Notes under the pieces: generated by a model
What the model was told of the DNA's origin: nothing
Databases searched by the model: none
Seen by the model: only the letters and a program-made list of their open reading frames with translations
Assembly: GCA_947044405.1 (NCBI GenBank)
Contig: CAMRHE010000077.1
Span: forward strand, 248,001-312,000
Direction: 5' to 3'
From: Leptodactylus fallax
Lineage: Eukaryota > Chordata > Amphibia > Anura > Leptodactylidae
DNA length: 64,000 nt
Program-made: the position numbers and the translations under genes
In this document: positions 38,126-50,557 of the stretch, piece after piece
Numbering within the stretch: the stretch's first letter is position 1
Layout: every line of letters starts with the position of its first letter

Positions 38126-38602
38126 AAAAAAATGTTCACATTACTGTATAGAGATCAGTAATGTTCCCAGCTATTAATCCTTGACTTCTGGTATTTCATT
38201 CTGGCCCTCCTGGTGTATAATATCCAGCACCTTGCCCTGCAGTCAGCTTTACAAACTTTAGTGACAGAGCCGGAGAATCCCAACCTGGTCCTGTAATAGG
38301 AGTCCCCACTGCAACAAGTCACTGCCTAAACTGTCTTCCTCCTAGATATTCCACCATCACCTGTGAGCATTATTATTAAAAAATGGAAGTGTTTAGAAAC
38401 TGCAGGCAGACCATGTGAAGATACAGAGTGGGTACCCCAAGAGCAGTAGCGCATAATGCTCTGCTGACTCAGTAACTGCTGAGTCCAGTCTTCCTCTGGT
38501 ATTAAAAACAGCACAAAAATGCCCCACAGTGAGCTTCATGGTATGGGTTTCCATGTTCAAGTATCTGCAAGCCAGCCTTACATCACCAAAAACAATGCCA
38601 AT

Positions 38603-38800
38603 CATTTGATGGAGCAGTATAAAGCACAATGCCAAGTGTCAGATGGAGCGGTGTAAAGCACAATGCTAAGTGTCAGATGGAGCGGTGTAAAGCACAATGC
38701 TAAGTGTCAGATGGAAGGTTGTAAAGCACAATGTCAAGTGTCAGATGAAGCAGTGTAAAGCACAATGTCAAGTGTCAGATGGAGCAGAGGAAAGCGTAGT
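38603..38800. repeat. 34-bp minisatellite
   Basis: About six copies of a unit like gtgtaaagcacaatgctaag followed by tgtcagatggagcg. Confidence 0.85.
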
Positions 38801-39041
38801 GCCAAGCAGTGGTGAACCTAGCCTCTTTGCTGCCTGAGGCGAACTATAGAAAGACGCCCCCCCATCAAAAAAAAAAAAATTGCGTTTCCATGCTACTAGC
38901 TTCACACACTGTTATCGTCGCACAATATACACAAAGTTATAAAACAGTTTTTAAGAATTCTTCTTCCTGTATTGCTTCAGTTTCAGAGATCAACAACACG
39001 GCATTAACAATGACAATAACTTCACACATCTTCTGCTTGGT

Positions 39042-40872
39042 GTGAACTTTAAATTCAGGTCTCAAAATGGAGACCCATACCGCTGTAGGTGTTGGCGGTG
39101 CAGTGAACAGGGTCATGTAGCTGCATACTGTCCACTGACAACTAAGCCCATGGACTGCAGCAGTTCCAGGCGGGTATCCCTGTTTGCTCAACCCGCTTGT
39201 TTGTCAGAAACTGCAACTGAACTGCAGATGTGCACGGTGACTGTGGCAGGGCGTGCTATACTGGCTCTCCTGGACTCCGATAGCCTGGTAACCCTGGTGC
39301 ACCATGAACTGTTTGACCCTGCACTGTACAGCGGACAAACTATTGGGGTCTTGTGCATACATGGTGAAACTAGAGAGTATCCTATTGCTGAGGTCACCAT
39401 AAAAACTACCTCTGGTACAACCTCCCACAAAGTGGGCATGGTTAAGTCCTTGTTCCATAGTGTGATTGTAGGGAGGGATTTTCCTCTGTTTTGTGATATG
39501 TGGAAAAAGCAGAGGCTACCATGTCCTAAAAATGTTAATATTGGTGATGTCTTGCCTAAGGTTAACCCTGAACCCTTTGATCCTGACAGGGAAACACCAG
39601 CTGTAGGGGTGACCCAAGATGGTAATGGTAATAATTTCCTCCTATCTGTGTTAGCTAGTGATGCTGAAGGTCAGGAAGGAGTTCCCGAGATGCCGGAGCT
39701 TGAGGTGTCCCATGACAATTTTGGGACTGCTCAAATTAGAGATCCTAATCTGTCTCATGCCAGAGAAAATGTAAAGGTGGTAAATGGGGAACCCCATGAT
39801 CCAGGGGCTGACAAGGAGTTCCACTATATGTCCAAGAACCAGGACTGTATAGTGTAAACCAAATACGGGGAGAAATTGTTGAACAATTGGTGGTGCCCCG
39901 GCCCTATCAAAAAGTGGTTTTAGATTTGGCCCATAAGCATGTGTTAGGAGGACACCTAGGGTAGGAAAAGACCAAAGAGCTCATTCTACAGCATTTCTAT
40001 TGGCCAGGAATTGATAAACAAGTACAAGAGTATTGTAACTCCTGCCCAGAGTGTCTGCTAACCGCTCCTGTGTCACACTTCAGGAGTCCTTTGGTACCCT
40101 TATCCATTATAGAGGTACCATTTGAAAGAGTGGCCAGGACTTGGTAGGTCCTGTTGTAAAGTCTGCTAGGGGGTATCAGTATATACTAGTGGTGTTAGAT
40201 TATGCTACACAATACCCTGAGGCCGTACCCTTGAGACATACTTTGGCTAAGCTAATTGACAAGGAGCTCTTTTTTATATGTTCTCTCGGACAGGTTTACT
40301 CAAGGAGATCCTGACTGACCAAGGGACTCCTTTTATGTCCAAGGTAATGAAAGAAATGTGTAAGATCCTGAAAATTAAACACCTGCGAACCTCTCTGTAT
40401 CACCTCCAGACAGATGGCCTAGTGGAGAGGTTCAATAAAACCCTTAAGGGCATGTTAAAAAAGGGTGGTTAGCAAGGATTGCAAAGATTGGGATTGCCTA
40501 CTGCCCTATTTAATGTTTGCAGTCTGGGAGGTAGCCCAATCCTCCACAGGTTTTTCTCCATTTGAGTTGGTGTATGGCAGCAGCCACGTGGTCTCTTAGA
40601 CATAGCTAAGGAAACCTGGAAACGGGAACAAACTCCTTACAGGAGAGTAATTGAACATATTATCCTGATGCAGCACAGAATTGCAGCAGTAATGCCTATT
40701 GTGAAGGAACATATAGAGCAGGCCCAAATGGCTCAGAGCCGTGTCTATAACAGAATGGCTAAACTTAGAACCTTTAATCCAGGTGATCCTGTGTTGGTAT
40801 TGGTTCCCATGGTAGAAAGTAAATTTCTGGCCAAATGGCAAGGACCATATGAAATTATTGAAAGAGCGGGAG
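39042..40872 (+). pseudogene. zinc knuckle, protease and integrase of gypsy element 2
   Basis: A CCHC knuckle (CWRCSEQGHVAAYC) is followed by a protease-like segment AILALLDSDSLVTLVHHELF, in which the expected D-S/T-G is DSD, so the active site is damaged. After a frameshift near 39850 the integrase follows: QLVVPRPYQ, AHKHVLGGHLG, YCNSCPEC (HHCC finger, one stop at 39962-39964), DLVGPVVKSARGYQYI, LTDQGTPF and DGLVERFNKTLK (DD35E), then LVLVPMVESKFLAKWQGPYE, a GPY/F-type end. At least four frame breaks make it non-functional. Confidence 0.8.
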
Positions 40873-40876
40873 AAGT

Positions 40877-41150
40877 GAGGGGCAGGGAGCGGGGAGTCAG
40901 TTTAGGGACAGAGCTTTGGTCATATGGGGGAGGGGTTATGTGCTAAACAGTGCTGTAGACCGGGGCCGTGCTGGTGGGACCTCGGTGTACAGCGCTGTAG
41001 ACCTGGTCCCCGCCATTAGCTATGCTAGGAGCCGTGGCTCCTGGCATAATGTGCCAGGAGCCGCATTTACCCAGGCCAGCCTGTCACCCTGCGGACCGGC
41101 AACAGACCCCCAATGGCGCGGTCGCGGACCGGTGGTTGGGGACCCCTGAA
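40877..41150. mobile_element. hAT-like element fragment
   Basis: A GC-rich insert cuts the integrase C-terminal region. Its right end (ggaccggtggttggggaccc ctga) resembles the CAGGGGTCCCC-type inverted terminus of non-autonomous hAT elements. The left terminus is not clear, and I could not define an 8-bp target duplication. Confidence 0.45.
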
Positions 41151-41200
41151 CTATAAGGTGTACCAGCCAGGCAAGAGGAAGCCCCAAACAAATATACCAT

Positions 41201-42408
41201 ATGAATTTACTAAAACCCTGGAAGGACAGGAAGTCACTGACATTAGTAAGTACCCTTAGCAAGGTCAATAGTGAAGGGGTAAATACTCCTGGTGAGGCTT
41301 CACCCGAGGTTCAAATATCTAAGGGACATAAACAGGAGACAAAAGAATTTGCACAGAAAAATAATGATGTGTTTTCTGAGTTGCTTGGACGAACCAATGT
41401 GATAGAACATGATATTGTCACCGAGCCGCAGGTACGGGTTAATCTAAAACCATACCGGGTACCTGAAGCTCGTAGACAAGCCATATCTGAAGAGGTCAAA
41501 AATATGTTAGCACTTGGGGTAATTGAGGAGTCCAAGAGTGACTGGTCGAATCCCATTGTTTTGATTCCTAAGCCCCATGATACTATGAGGTTCTGCAATG
41601 ATTTTCGTAAATTGAATGAAGTGTCAAAATTTGATGCCTACCCGAAGCCCAGAGTTTATGAGTTAATGAGAGGTTGGGACATGCTAGGTATTTCTCCACC
41701 CTCGATATAACCAAAGGGTACTGGCAGGTGCCGCTCACTAAGATGGCCAGAGAAAAAACTGCATTCATCACCCCAGATGGCCTATTCCAAAATGTGACGA
41801 TGTCGTTTGGGTTACATGGGGCTCCAGCAACCTTCCAGAGGTTGATGGACCGAGTCCTTAAGCCTTATCAAAGGTGCGCTTCAGCTTACCTAGATGACAT
41901 TGTCATCTTTAGTACGGACTGGGAAAGTCACTTGCCAAAAGTTCAAGCCGTACTAAATTTCCTCCGGGCAGCTGGTTTAACAGCCAACCCAAAAAACTGT
42001 GCTTTGGGTCTTGAAGAGGCCAGGTACCTCGGGTATATAATAGGAAGAGGGGTAATAAAACCACAGCTTAACAAAGTGGAGGCCATTCAAAATTGGCCCC
42101 GACCCTTAGACAAAAAGCAAGTGAGAGCTTTTCTGGGAATTGTCAGGTATTATCGCAGGTTTATCCCAAACTTTGCAGCTATTGCAGCCCCACTGACAGA
42201 CCTAACTAAGGGAGTGAGTTCTGTAATGGTCAAGTGGAGTAAAGAGGCAGAGGGGGCATTCCAGGAGTTGAAGTCGGTTCTCTGTAAACAGCCAGTTTTG
42301 GTCACATCTGACTTCACAAAAGAATTTTTGGTTCAGACTGATGCCTCTGATGTAGGGTTGAGTGCAGTCCTGTCTCAAATGGTGGGTGGTGAGGAACACC
42401 CAGTCACC
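41201..42408 (+). pseudogene. Reverse transcriptase and start of RNase H, gypsy element 2
   Basis: The first part contains KPYRVPEARRQAISEEV, VIEESKSDWSNPIVLIPKP and RFCNDFRKLNEV. After a frameshift near 41690 come STLDITKGYWQVPLT, MSFGLHGAPATFQRLMDRVL, SAYLDDIVIFS (the catalytic YLDD), RAFLGIVRYYRRFIPNF and the RNase H start LVQTDASDVGLSAVLSQM. Coding stops at the Tc1 insertion at 42411. Confidence 0.85.
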
Positions 42409-42410
42409 TA

Positions 42411-43325
42411 CACACATGGACAAAATTGTTGGTACCCCTCGTTTAATGAAAGAAAAACCCACAATGGTCACAGAAATAACTTGAATCTGACAAAACTGGA
42501 ATTTGCCAAACTACATGTTGACAAGCCACAAAGCTTCTGGGAGAATGTCCTATGGACAGATGAGACAAAAAGAAAAATTTTTGGCAAGGCACATCAGCTC
42601 TATGTTCACAGACGGAAAAATAAAGCATTTCTTGAAAAGAACACTGTCCCTACTGTGAAACATGGGACTGCTTTGCTGCATCTGGCACAGGGTGTCTTGA
42701 ATCTGTGCAGGGTACAACGAAATCTCAAGATTATCAAGGGATTCTAGAGAGAAATGTCCTGCCCAGTGTCAGAAAGCTTGGTCTTAGTTGCAGGTCATGG
42801 GTCTTGCAACAGGATAATGACCCAAAACACACAGCTAAAAACACCCAAGAATGGCTAAGAGGAAAACATTGGACTATTCTGAAGTGGCCTTCTATGAGCC
42901 CTGACCTAAATCCTATTAAGCATCTTTGGAAGGAGCTGAAACATGCCATCTGGAAAAGGCACCCTTCAAACCCGAGACAACTGGAGCAGTTTGCTCATGA
43001 GGAGTGGCCAAAATAACTGCTGAGAGGTGCAGAAGTCTCATTGACAGTTACAGGAATCGTTTGATTGCAGTGATTGCCTCAAAAGGTTGTGCAACAAAAT
43101 ATTAAGTTAAAGGTACCATCATTTCTGTCCAGGCCTGTTTCATGAGTTTTCTTTTTTTTTTAAATTCTTTTGAAGCCTGGTTGAAAAGCAATGTCTGACT
43201 TTCATTTGTTCATTTTCATATAATTTTTATATATTATTACTTTTGTCAGATTCAAGTTATTTCTGTGACCATTGTGGGTTTTTCTATCATTAAACGAGAG
43301 GTACCAACAATTTTGTCCATGTGTG
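42411..43325 (+). mobile_element. Tc1/mariner copy with internal deletion, inside RNase H
   Basis: The inverted ends begin CACACATGGACAAAATTGTT at both sides and are flanked by TA (42409-42410 and 43326-43327). The arms are about 85 bp. The 5' half of the transposase gene, including the DNA-binding part, is missing; the frame begins at KLEFAKLHVDKPQSFWENVL. Confidence 0.85.
42491..43106 (+). pseudogene. Tc1-type transposase, 3' half
   Basis: It shows [22 protein letters not shown] and DLNPIKHLWKELK, where the last catalytic Glu is replaced by Lys. Frameshifts lie near 42670-42710 and near 43015. It is inactive. Confidence 0.8.
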
Positions 43326-43327
43326 TA

Positions 43328-43610
43328 TCTGAGTAGAAAGCTTACACCACATGAAAAAAACTACAGCATTGTGGAGAGGGAGTGCTTAGCCATTAAGTGG
43401 GCCCTAGAGTCCCTAAGGTACTACCTACTGGGCTGACACTTTAAGCTGATCACTGACCCCTTTGATAAGGATGTGCCATGCCAAGGTGAAAAATGCCAGA
43501 GTCACCACATGGTTTCTAACTTTAGAAAATTTTAAGTGGAGCACAGGGCAGGCAAGCTGCAGGGGAATGCTCATGCCTTGTCCAGGTATGTGAGAAGGTG
43601 ACAGGCAGAG
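43328..43610 (+). pseudogene. RNase H remainder of gypsy element 2
   Basis: After the Tc1 insertion the reading resumes with SRKLTPHEKNYSIVERECLA and IKWALESLRYYLLG, typical of gypsy RNase H, then a stop and decay. Confidence 0.75.
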
Positions 43611-44215
43611 TGCTGGAATCACGGTATATCTTCCTCAGGTTTCTGACATACGTCTGGTCCAGGGTGGGTCTTGAGTAGGCCTCAGCCCCAGGTGTAGGTC
43701 CCAGGCTCGTTCAGGGCAGATCCTGGGAGCGAGAGGAGGCGCCTGGGTCTGTCCTGAGATACTGAGAATCTGGTGAGACCATACTGTACTATTTTATTTG
43801 TTTGTGTGGCTGGTAGTAAGCAAACACGTATTGTTAGTGCTCGGACGAGCAGGGTTTTTTATTTGACGTTTTGCCTGAAGTTAACACTGTATTTTATTTT
43901 GTACCTGAACTGAAGGTTTATTTATTTTGCTGTTTTTCTAAATAAACATGTTTTCACCAGATTTTATGTCCCTGTCTCTGACTGGTTGGGTCCGCACCAT
44001 TGCTGCTACCGAGATACCTCCCCCACACTATCTTAACATTTGGGTGAATAAATTAATGCACAATTGATTTTATTGTTTTATTCTTTGCTTTATATAACTC
44101 ATATTGTTCACAATCTACATTAATGCCATTGTCTATTGGAATATATAGCAGATGATTATATATTCTGTCCATATTTTTATGCAATCACCCTTTAATAACA
44201 GGAATATTATTTATT

Positions 44216-44499
44216 TTACAAAGAGGTAGACTCTACTGTGGGTAAAGAGTTTTGCAAATCCCCCTTCTTTGCATCTGTACCATTCTTGTCTGGATTCTCC
44301 TGAATGACCTGGTTACTCTCTTTAGATTTATTCTTTTCATCTTCATCTGGGTTAGTCTTGCCTGGATTCTTGGTTGAGTCCCCTTTACTTATCTCTTGTT
44401 TGTTCTTATTTACATCTTCACTATTCATGTTTGTACTGTTCTTATCAAGATTCCCATCCCTTTTTTCCTCTTCTGTTTTCTTAGATTTATTATCATTGT
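44216..44499 (-). CDS. C-terminal exon, charged tail
   Basis: The acceptor ttcttctgtttttgtacag is strong. The exon enters in phase 1 and reads 94 codons, including the TAA stop at 44216-44218. The product is Lys/Glu/Asp/Asn-rich and low in hydrophobics (KSKKTEEEKRDGNLDKN, TNPDEDEKNKSKESNQ) and ends LQNSLPTVESTSL, so it is probably disordered. An AATAAA lies immediately after the stop (44215-44210) and others lie near 44070-44095 on the same strand. The first bases of the exon and its acceptor are homologous to the linker-exon region in the tandem units upstream. Confidence 0.6.
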
Positions 44500-46415
44500 C
44501 TGTACAAAAACAGAAGAATGAGACAGAGATGTGATGCAGGTGATGGACTCTCCACCATAAACTGATGAGCTCTAGCACTCCTTCTTGTTCTAAATATAGA
44601 TGGAGACATGGAGTCATGGACACATTGCTGGCCCCATCATGTACGCCCCTCTCTGGCAGCCCTTCTTGCTTACCATGCAGTAGAGGGGAGAAAGCATCAG
44701 CTGGAGTCACTGAATTGACACCCCATTTCAATAATGGGGTCCACACTGGTAATGGTAATCCCTATCTCTCTGTGGTCCACAGATTTTAGATAATTTTGGA
44801 TAAGGTTTATCATTTGAGCATTTATCTACAGTTAGTTGTGGTCAGTGATGGAGATGGCCATTACTTCATCCTGCAGTATAACAGCTATGCCCTGGAGATG
44901 ACCAACAGGAAGCACAATGGTCCTCATCCACTGAGTGCAGTGATTGACTGCAGCAGCCCCGTCCATATGACGTTACCACTGCAGCTGATAGGTACTGCAT
45001 GCAATCAGGTCAGTGGCAGTGATGACCAGTGCCAGAACAGAAGGGAGGATGCAGGTAAGTATCAGTTCTTTTTTTTTGTTTTGTTTTTTTAAAGTACTCC
45101 TCTGGTACCTGCATTTAATTTTAACCCCTGGACTTCCTAATTTCTTAAGCCATCAGGTGTTACTAAACAGATTTTTCCCAATTTTTGTTCTCTAAACCTT
45201 GGTGCTTTCTATAGTCAGATTCGTCTTATACTGAAAAAAAAAAATTTAATATTTGTGGTTGTAAATTTTCTTCTAGTATCAGAAAGTGCTTGTATCCCAT
45301 CTACAGTAAGGATCACAGATTCTCTGTTCCCAAATCAAATACATCACAATAAATCAAATACATAAACCATGGGGATTGGAAATGAGAAAAAAAGATAAAA
45401 GTAAATCCTTACTCTATTCATGTAGCTAGCCATGACATAAACGCAAAGAAAATGGTAAAAACTGTTTGACTTGGGGTTGGTAGAAGAATTGACAACTGAA
45501 CGATTGAGTCCAAAAGTTTTAATCCTGAAACCAGATGGGTCGATCACATTATCGCCAATTAAACAATATCTTGAGGTCTAACATCTACCTAATGTCAAAA
45601 TTAGATGGGTTAATCCAGAAGTCAGGTAATGCTCCCTCGTGGCATCTGCTGCTCCATTGAAGTTCCCCTCCATCGTCTTCTGACCTCCTGGGTGATATTA
45701 CATGCCCTGGGGGACTGCTGAGGCCTGTGATTGGGCTTTATTGGTCACATGGGGCATGCTAATGTCAAGGCACTTGCATCTAAGCATCATGATGTTGGCG
45801 AGACCCAGGTGATCTTAGGGGTCCCACAATCTAAGACATCATTCAGAAGGCCAAAAGGAGTACAGCAGACATCACAAGGGAGCCCAGGAGAGGTGAGGGA
45901 AAGTAGGTATCAGTGATTATTATTTTCCCACTCCTTCCCTGGGCCTCCACTTATTACACCCTGGCATCTGAACAGACCCAATGCCCAGCCTCTGTTCCAG
46001 TAACTAGAAAGAGCAAAAAAAAAGTCTGATTTAGATTTCCTGCTGGCCCAAATCTAGGATTTCATAGAAGGATTGAGAAGGGTACAGTCAGGAGTTGTCC
46101 TTGAAGGATTTGCAGGAGAAGACCTCTTTGTATGCCTCATGTCAAATTAGGAGGTCAAGGCCTCCTTTACGTCTTAGTCCTGAACCTACCCCTCAATTGC
46201 TGGGTACTAATAAAGGGGTTTTTAAGTAGTTTCTGTTCCCTAGGCACCAGTAAAAAATGTGTGTGAACCCCAAGAACCCAAGATGTTTAGAAAATTTGTA
46301 ACAAACCCTGATTGTTACAAACCAGTTCACTTATCTCTGGTAAAGACCAGAGAAGACTATGGCTGAGAGAAACTGATGTAAGAAGCGGTTAATGGGAGTA
46401 AGGGCAGGTTATTAC

Positions 46416-46509
46416 CTTCACTTTGGCCTGGATCTGGATCCGGTATAGGAATACTGGGATTTTTTTCCAATGGGAGGAATTGGAGCAGGTTCAAGGTTCT
46501 CAGTTTCAT
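46416..46509 (-). pseudogene. Linker exon, copy 1 (nearest the tail), frameshifted
   Basis: An extra T in a T-run (near 46460-46467 on the plus strand) makes this copy 94 nt, so the reading changes from GKNPSTPIPDPDPG to GKKSQYSYTG. Including it would shift the C-terminal exon out of frame. Splice sites look as in the other copies. Confidence 0.6.
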
Positions 46510-48440
46510 CTGTGTTATCATTGCGTGTACAAAAACAGAAGAATGAGACAGAGATGTGATGCAGGTGATGGACTTTCCACCATAAACTGTAGAGCTCTAA
46601 CACGCCTTCTTGTTCTGACTATAGATGGAGACATAAAGTCATGAATATATTGCTGGCCCCATCATGTACGCCCTTCTCCAGCAGCCCCTCTTGTTTACCA
46701 TATAGTAGAGGGGAGCTGGGATCAGCTGGAGTCACTAAATGGGCACCCCTGTTTCAATAATGGGGTTCACACTGATAATTATAACCCATATTTCTCTGTG
46801 GTCCACAGATTTTAGATAATTTTGGATAAGGTTTATCATTTGAGCATTTATCTACAGTTAGTTGTGGTCAGTGATGGAGATGGCCATTACTTCATCCTGC
46901 AGTATAACAGCTATGCCCTGGAGATGGCCAACAGGACGCACAATGGTCCTCATCCACTGAGTGCAGTGATTGACTGCAGCAGCCCCGTCCATATGACGTT
47001 ACCACTGCAGCTGATAGGTACTGCATGCAATCAGGTTGGTGGCAGTGATGACCAGTGCCAGAACGGAAGGGAGGATGCAAGTAAGTATCAGTTCTTTTTT
47101 TTGTTTTATTTTTTTTAAAGTACTCCTCTGGTACCTGCATTTAATTTTAACCCCTGGACTTCCTAATTTCTTAAGCCATCAGGTGTTACTAAACAGATTT
47201 TTCCCAATTTTTGTTCTCTAAACCTTGGTGCTTTCTATAGTCAGATTCGTCTTATACTGAAAAAAAAAATTTAATATTTGTGGTTGTAAATTTTCTTCTA
47301 GTATCAGAAAGTGCTTGTATCCCATCTACAGTAAGGATCACAGATTCTCTGTTCCCAAATCAAATACATCACAATAAATCAAATACATAAACCATGGGGA
47401 TTGGAAATGAGAAAAAAGATAAAAGTAAATCCTTACTCTATACATGTAGCTAGCCATGACATAAACGCAAAGAAAATGGTAAAAACTGTTTGACTTGGGG
47501 TTGGTAGAAGAATTGACAACTGAACGATTGAGTCCAAAAGTTTTAATCCTGAAACCAGATGGGTCGATCACATTATCGCCAATTAAACAATATCTTGAGG
47601 TCTAACATCTACCTAATGCCAAAATTAGATGGGTTAATCCAGAAGTCAGGTAATGCTCCCTCGTGGCATCTGCTGCTCCATTGAAGTTCCCCTCCATCGT
47701 CTTCTGACCTCCTGGGTGATATTACATGCCCTGGGGGACTGCTGAGGCCTGTGATTGGGCTTTATTGGTCACATGGGGCATGCTAATGTCAAGGCACTTG
47801 CATCTAAGCATCATGATGTTGGCGAGACCCAGGTGATCTTAGGGGTCCCACAATCTAAGACATCATTCAGAAGGCCAAAAGGAGTACAGCAGACATCACA
47901 AGGGAGCCCAGGAGAGGTGAGGGAAAGTAGGTATCAGTGATTATTATTTTCCCACTCCTTCCCTGGGCCTCCACTTATTACACCCTGGCATCTGAACAGA
48001 CCCAATGCCCAGTCTCTGTTCCAGTAACTAGAAAGAGCAAAAAAAAAAGTCTGATTTAGATTTCCTGCTGTCCCAAATCTAGGATTTCATAGAAGGATTG
48101 AGGAGGGTACAGTCAGGAGTTGTCCTTGAAGGATTTGCAGGAGAAGACCTCTTTGTATGCCTCATGTCAAACTAGGAGGTCAAGGCCTCCTTTACGTCTT
48201 AGTCCTGAACCTACCCCTCAATTGCTGGGTACTAATAAAGGGGTTTTTAAGTAGTTTCTGTTCCCTAGGCACCAGTAAAAAATGTGTGTGAACCCCAAGA
48301 ACCCAAGATGTTTAGAAAATTTGTAACAAACCCTGATTGTTACAAACCAGTTCACTTATCTCTGGTAAAGACCAGAGAAGACTATGGCTGAGAGAAACTG
48401 ATGTAAGAAGCGGTTAATGGGAGTAAGGGCAGGTTATTAC

Positions 48441-48533
48441 CTTCACTTTGGCCTGGATCTGGATCCGGTATAGGAGTACTGGGATTTTTTCCAATGGGAG
48501 CAATTGGAGCAGGTTCAAGGTTCTCAGTTTCAT
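48441..48533 (-). CDS. Pro-rich linker exon, copy 2, 93 nt, phase 1-1
   Basis: The exon runs from the acceptor aatgataacacag to the donor GTAATA. It encodes ETENLEPAPIAPIGKNPS followed by TPIPDPDPGQSE, an acidic Pro-rich segment that is probably extended. The 31-codon length keeps the frame whether it is included or skipped. Confidence 0.55.
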
Positions 48534-50464
48534 CTGTGTTATCATTGCGTGTACAAAAACAGAAGAATGAGACAGAGATGTGATGCAGGTGATGGACTTT
48601 CCACCATAAACTGTAGAGCTCTAACACGCCTTCTTGTTCTGACTATAGATGGAGACATGAAGTCATGAACATATTGCTGGCCCCATCATGTACGCCCTTC
48701 TCCAGCAGCCCCTCTTGTTTACCATATAGTAGAGGGGAGCTGGGATCAGCTGGAGTCACTAAATGGGCACCCCTGTTTCAATAATGGGGTTCACACTGAT
48801 AATTATAACCCATATTTCTCTGTGGTCCACAGATTTTAGATAATTTTGGATAAGGTTTATCATTTGAGCATTTATCTACAGTTAGTTGTGGTCAGTGATG
48901 GAGATGGCCATTACTTCATCCTGCAGTATAACAGCTATGCCCTGGAGATGGCCAACAGGACGCACAATGGTCCTCATCCACTGAGTGCAGTGATTGACTG
49001 CAGCAGCCCCGTCCATATGGCGTTACCACTGCAGCTGATAGGTACTGCATGCAATCAGGTTGGTGGCAGTGATGACCAGTGCCAGAACGGAAGGGAGGAT
49101 GCAGGTAAGTATCAGTTCTTTTTTTTGTTTTATTTTTTTTAAAGTACTCCTCTGGTACCTGCATTTAATTTTAACCCCTGGACTTCCTAATTTCTTAAGC
49201 CATCAGGTTTTACTAAACAGATTTTTCCCAATTTTTGTTCTCTAAACCTTGGTGCTTTCTATAGTCAGATTCGTCTTATACTGAAAAAAAAAATTTAATA
49301 TTTGTGGTTGTAAATTTTCTTCTAGTATCAGAAAGTGCTTGTATCCCATCTACAGTAAGGATCACAGATTCTCTGTTCCCAAATCAAATACATCACAATA
49401 AAATAAATACATAAACCATGGGAATTGGAAATGAGAAAAAAGGTAAAAGTAAATCCTTACTCTATTCATGTAGCTAGCCATGACATAAACGCAAAGAAAA
49501 TGGTAAAAACTGTTTGACTTGGGGTTGGTAGAAGAATTGACAACTGAACGATTGAGTCCAAAAGTTTTAATCCTGAAACCAGATGGGTCGATCACATTAT
49601 CGCCAATTAAACAATATCTTGAGGTCTAACATCTACCTAATGCCAAAATTAGATGGGTTAATCCAGAAGTCAGGTAATGCTCCCTCGTGGCATCTGCTGC
49701 TCCATTGAAGTTCCCCTCCATCGTCTTCTGACCTCCTGGGTGATATTACATGCCCTGGGGGACTGCTGAGGCCTGTGATTGGGCTTTATTGGTCACATGG
49801 GGCATGCTAATGTCAAGGCACTTGCATCTAAGCATCATGATGTTGGCGAGACCCAGGTGATCTTAGGGGTCCCACAATCTAAGACATCATTCAGAAGGCC
49901 AAAAGGAGTACAGCAGACATCACAAGGGAGCCCAGGAGAGGTGAGGGAAAGTAGGTATCAGTGATTATTATTTTCCCACTCCTTCCCTGGGCCTCCACTT
50001 ATTACACCCTGGCATCTGAACAGACCCAATGCCCAGCCTCTGTTCCAGTAACTAGAAAGAGCAAAAAAAAAAGTCTGATTTAGATTTCCTGCTGTCCCAA
50101 ATCTAGGATTTCATAGAAGGATTGAGGAGGGTACAGTCAGGAGTTGTCCTTGAAGGATTTGCAGGAGAAGACCTCTTTGTATGCCTCATGTCAAATTAGG
50201 AGGTCAAGGCCTCCTTTACGTCTTAGTCCTGAACCTACCCCTCAATTGCTGGGTACTAATAAAGGGGTTTTTAAGTAGTTTCTGTTCCCTAGGCACCAGT
50301 AAAAAATGTGTGTGAACCCCAAGAACCCAAGATGTTTAGAAAATTTGTAACAAACCCTGATTGTTACAAACCAGTTCACTTATCTCTGGTAAAGACCAGA
50401 GAAGACTATGGCTGAGAGAAACTGATGTAAGAAGCGGTTAATGGGAGTAAGGGCAGGTTATTAC

Positions 50465-50557
50465 CTTCACTTTGGCCTGGATCTGGATCCGGTATAGGAG
50501 TACTGGGATTTTTTCCAATGGGAGCAATTGGAGCAGGTTCAAGGTTCTCAGTTTCAT
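50465..50557 (-). CDS. Pro-rich linker exon, copy 3, 93 nt, phase 1-1
   Basis: Its translation is identical to the copy at 48441, with the same acceptor and donor. Confidence 0.55.

Larger units (their letters stand above)
39042..44035 (+). mobile_element. Ty3/gypsy element 2, integrase before RT (Gmr1-like), degenerate
   Basis: The order along the plus strand is zinc knuckle, protease, integrase, RT, RNase H. Both the RT (SAYLDDIVIFS) and the integrase are convincing. It is interrupted by a hAT-like fragment (about 40877-41150) and by a deleted Tc1 copy (42411-43325). A polyadenylation-like AATAAA lies at 43941 in a possible 3' LTR (43750-44035), whose partner is not visible. No 5' LTR or gag was found, so the left end is truncated. 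Confidence 0.8.

Noticed and set aside
45344..45547. Minus-strand ORF beginning MIDPSGFRIKTFGLNRS, repeated in each 2-kb unit
   Set aside because: It has no convincing donor with phase 1 and no resemblance to other exons. Its openness follows from the near-identity of the copies.
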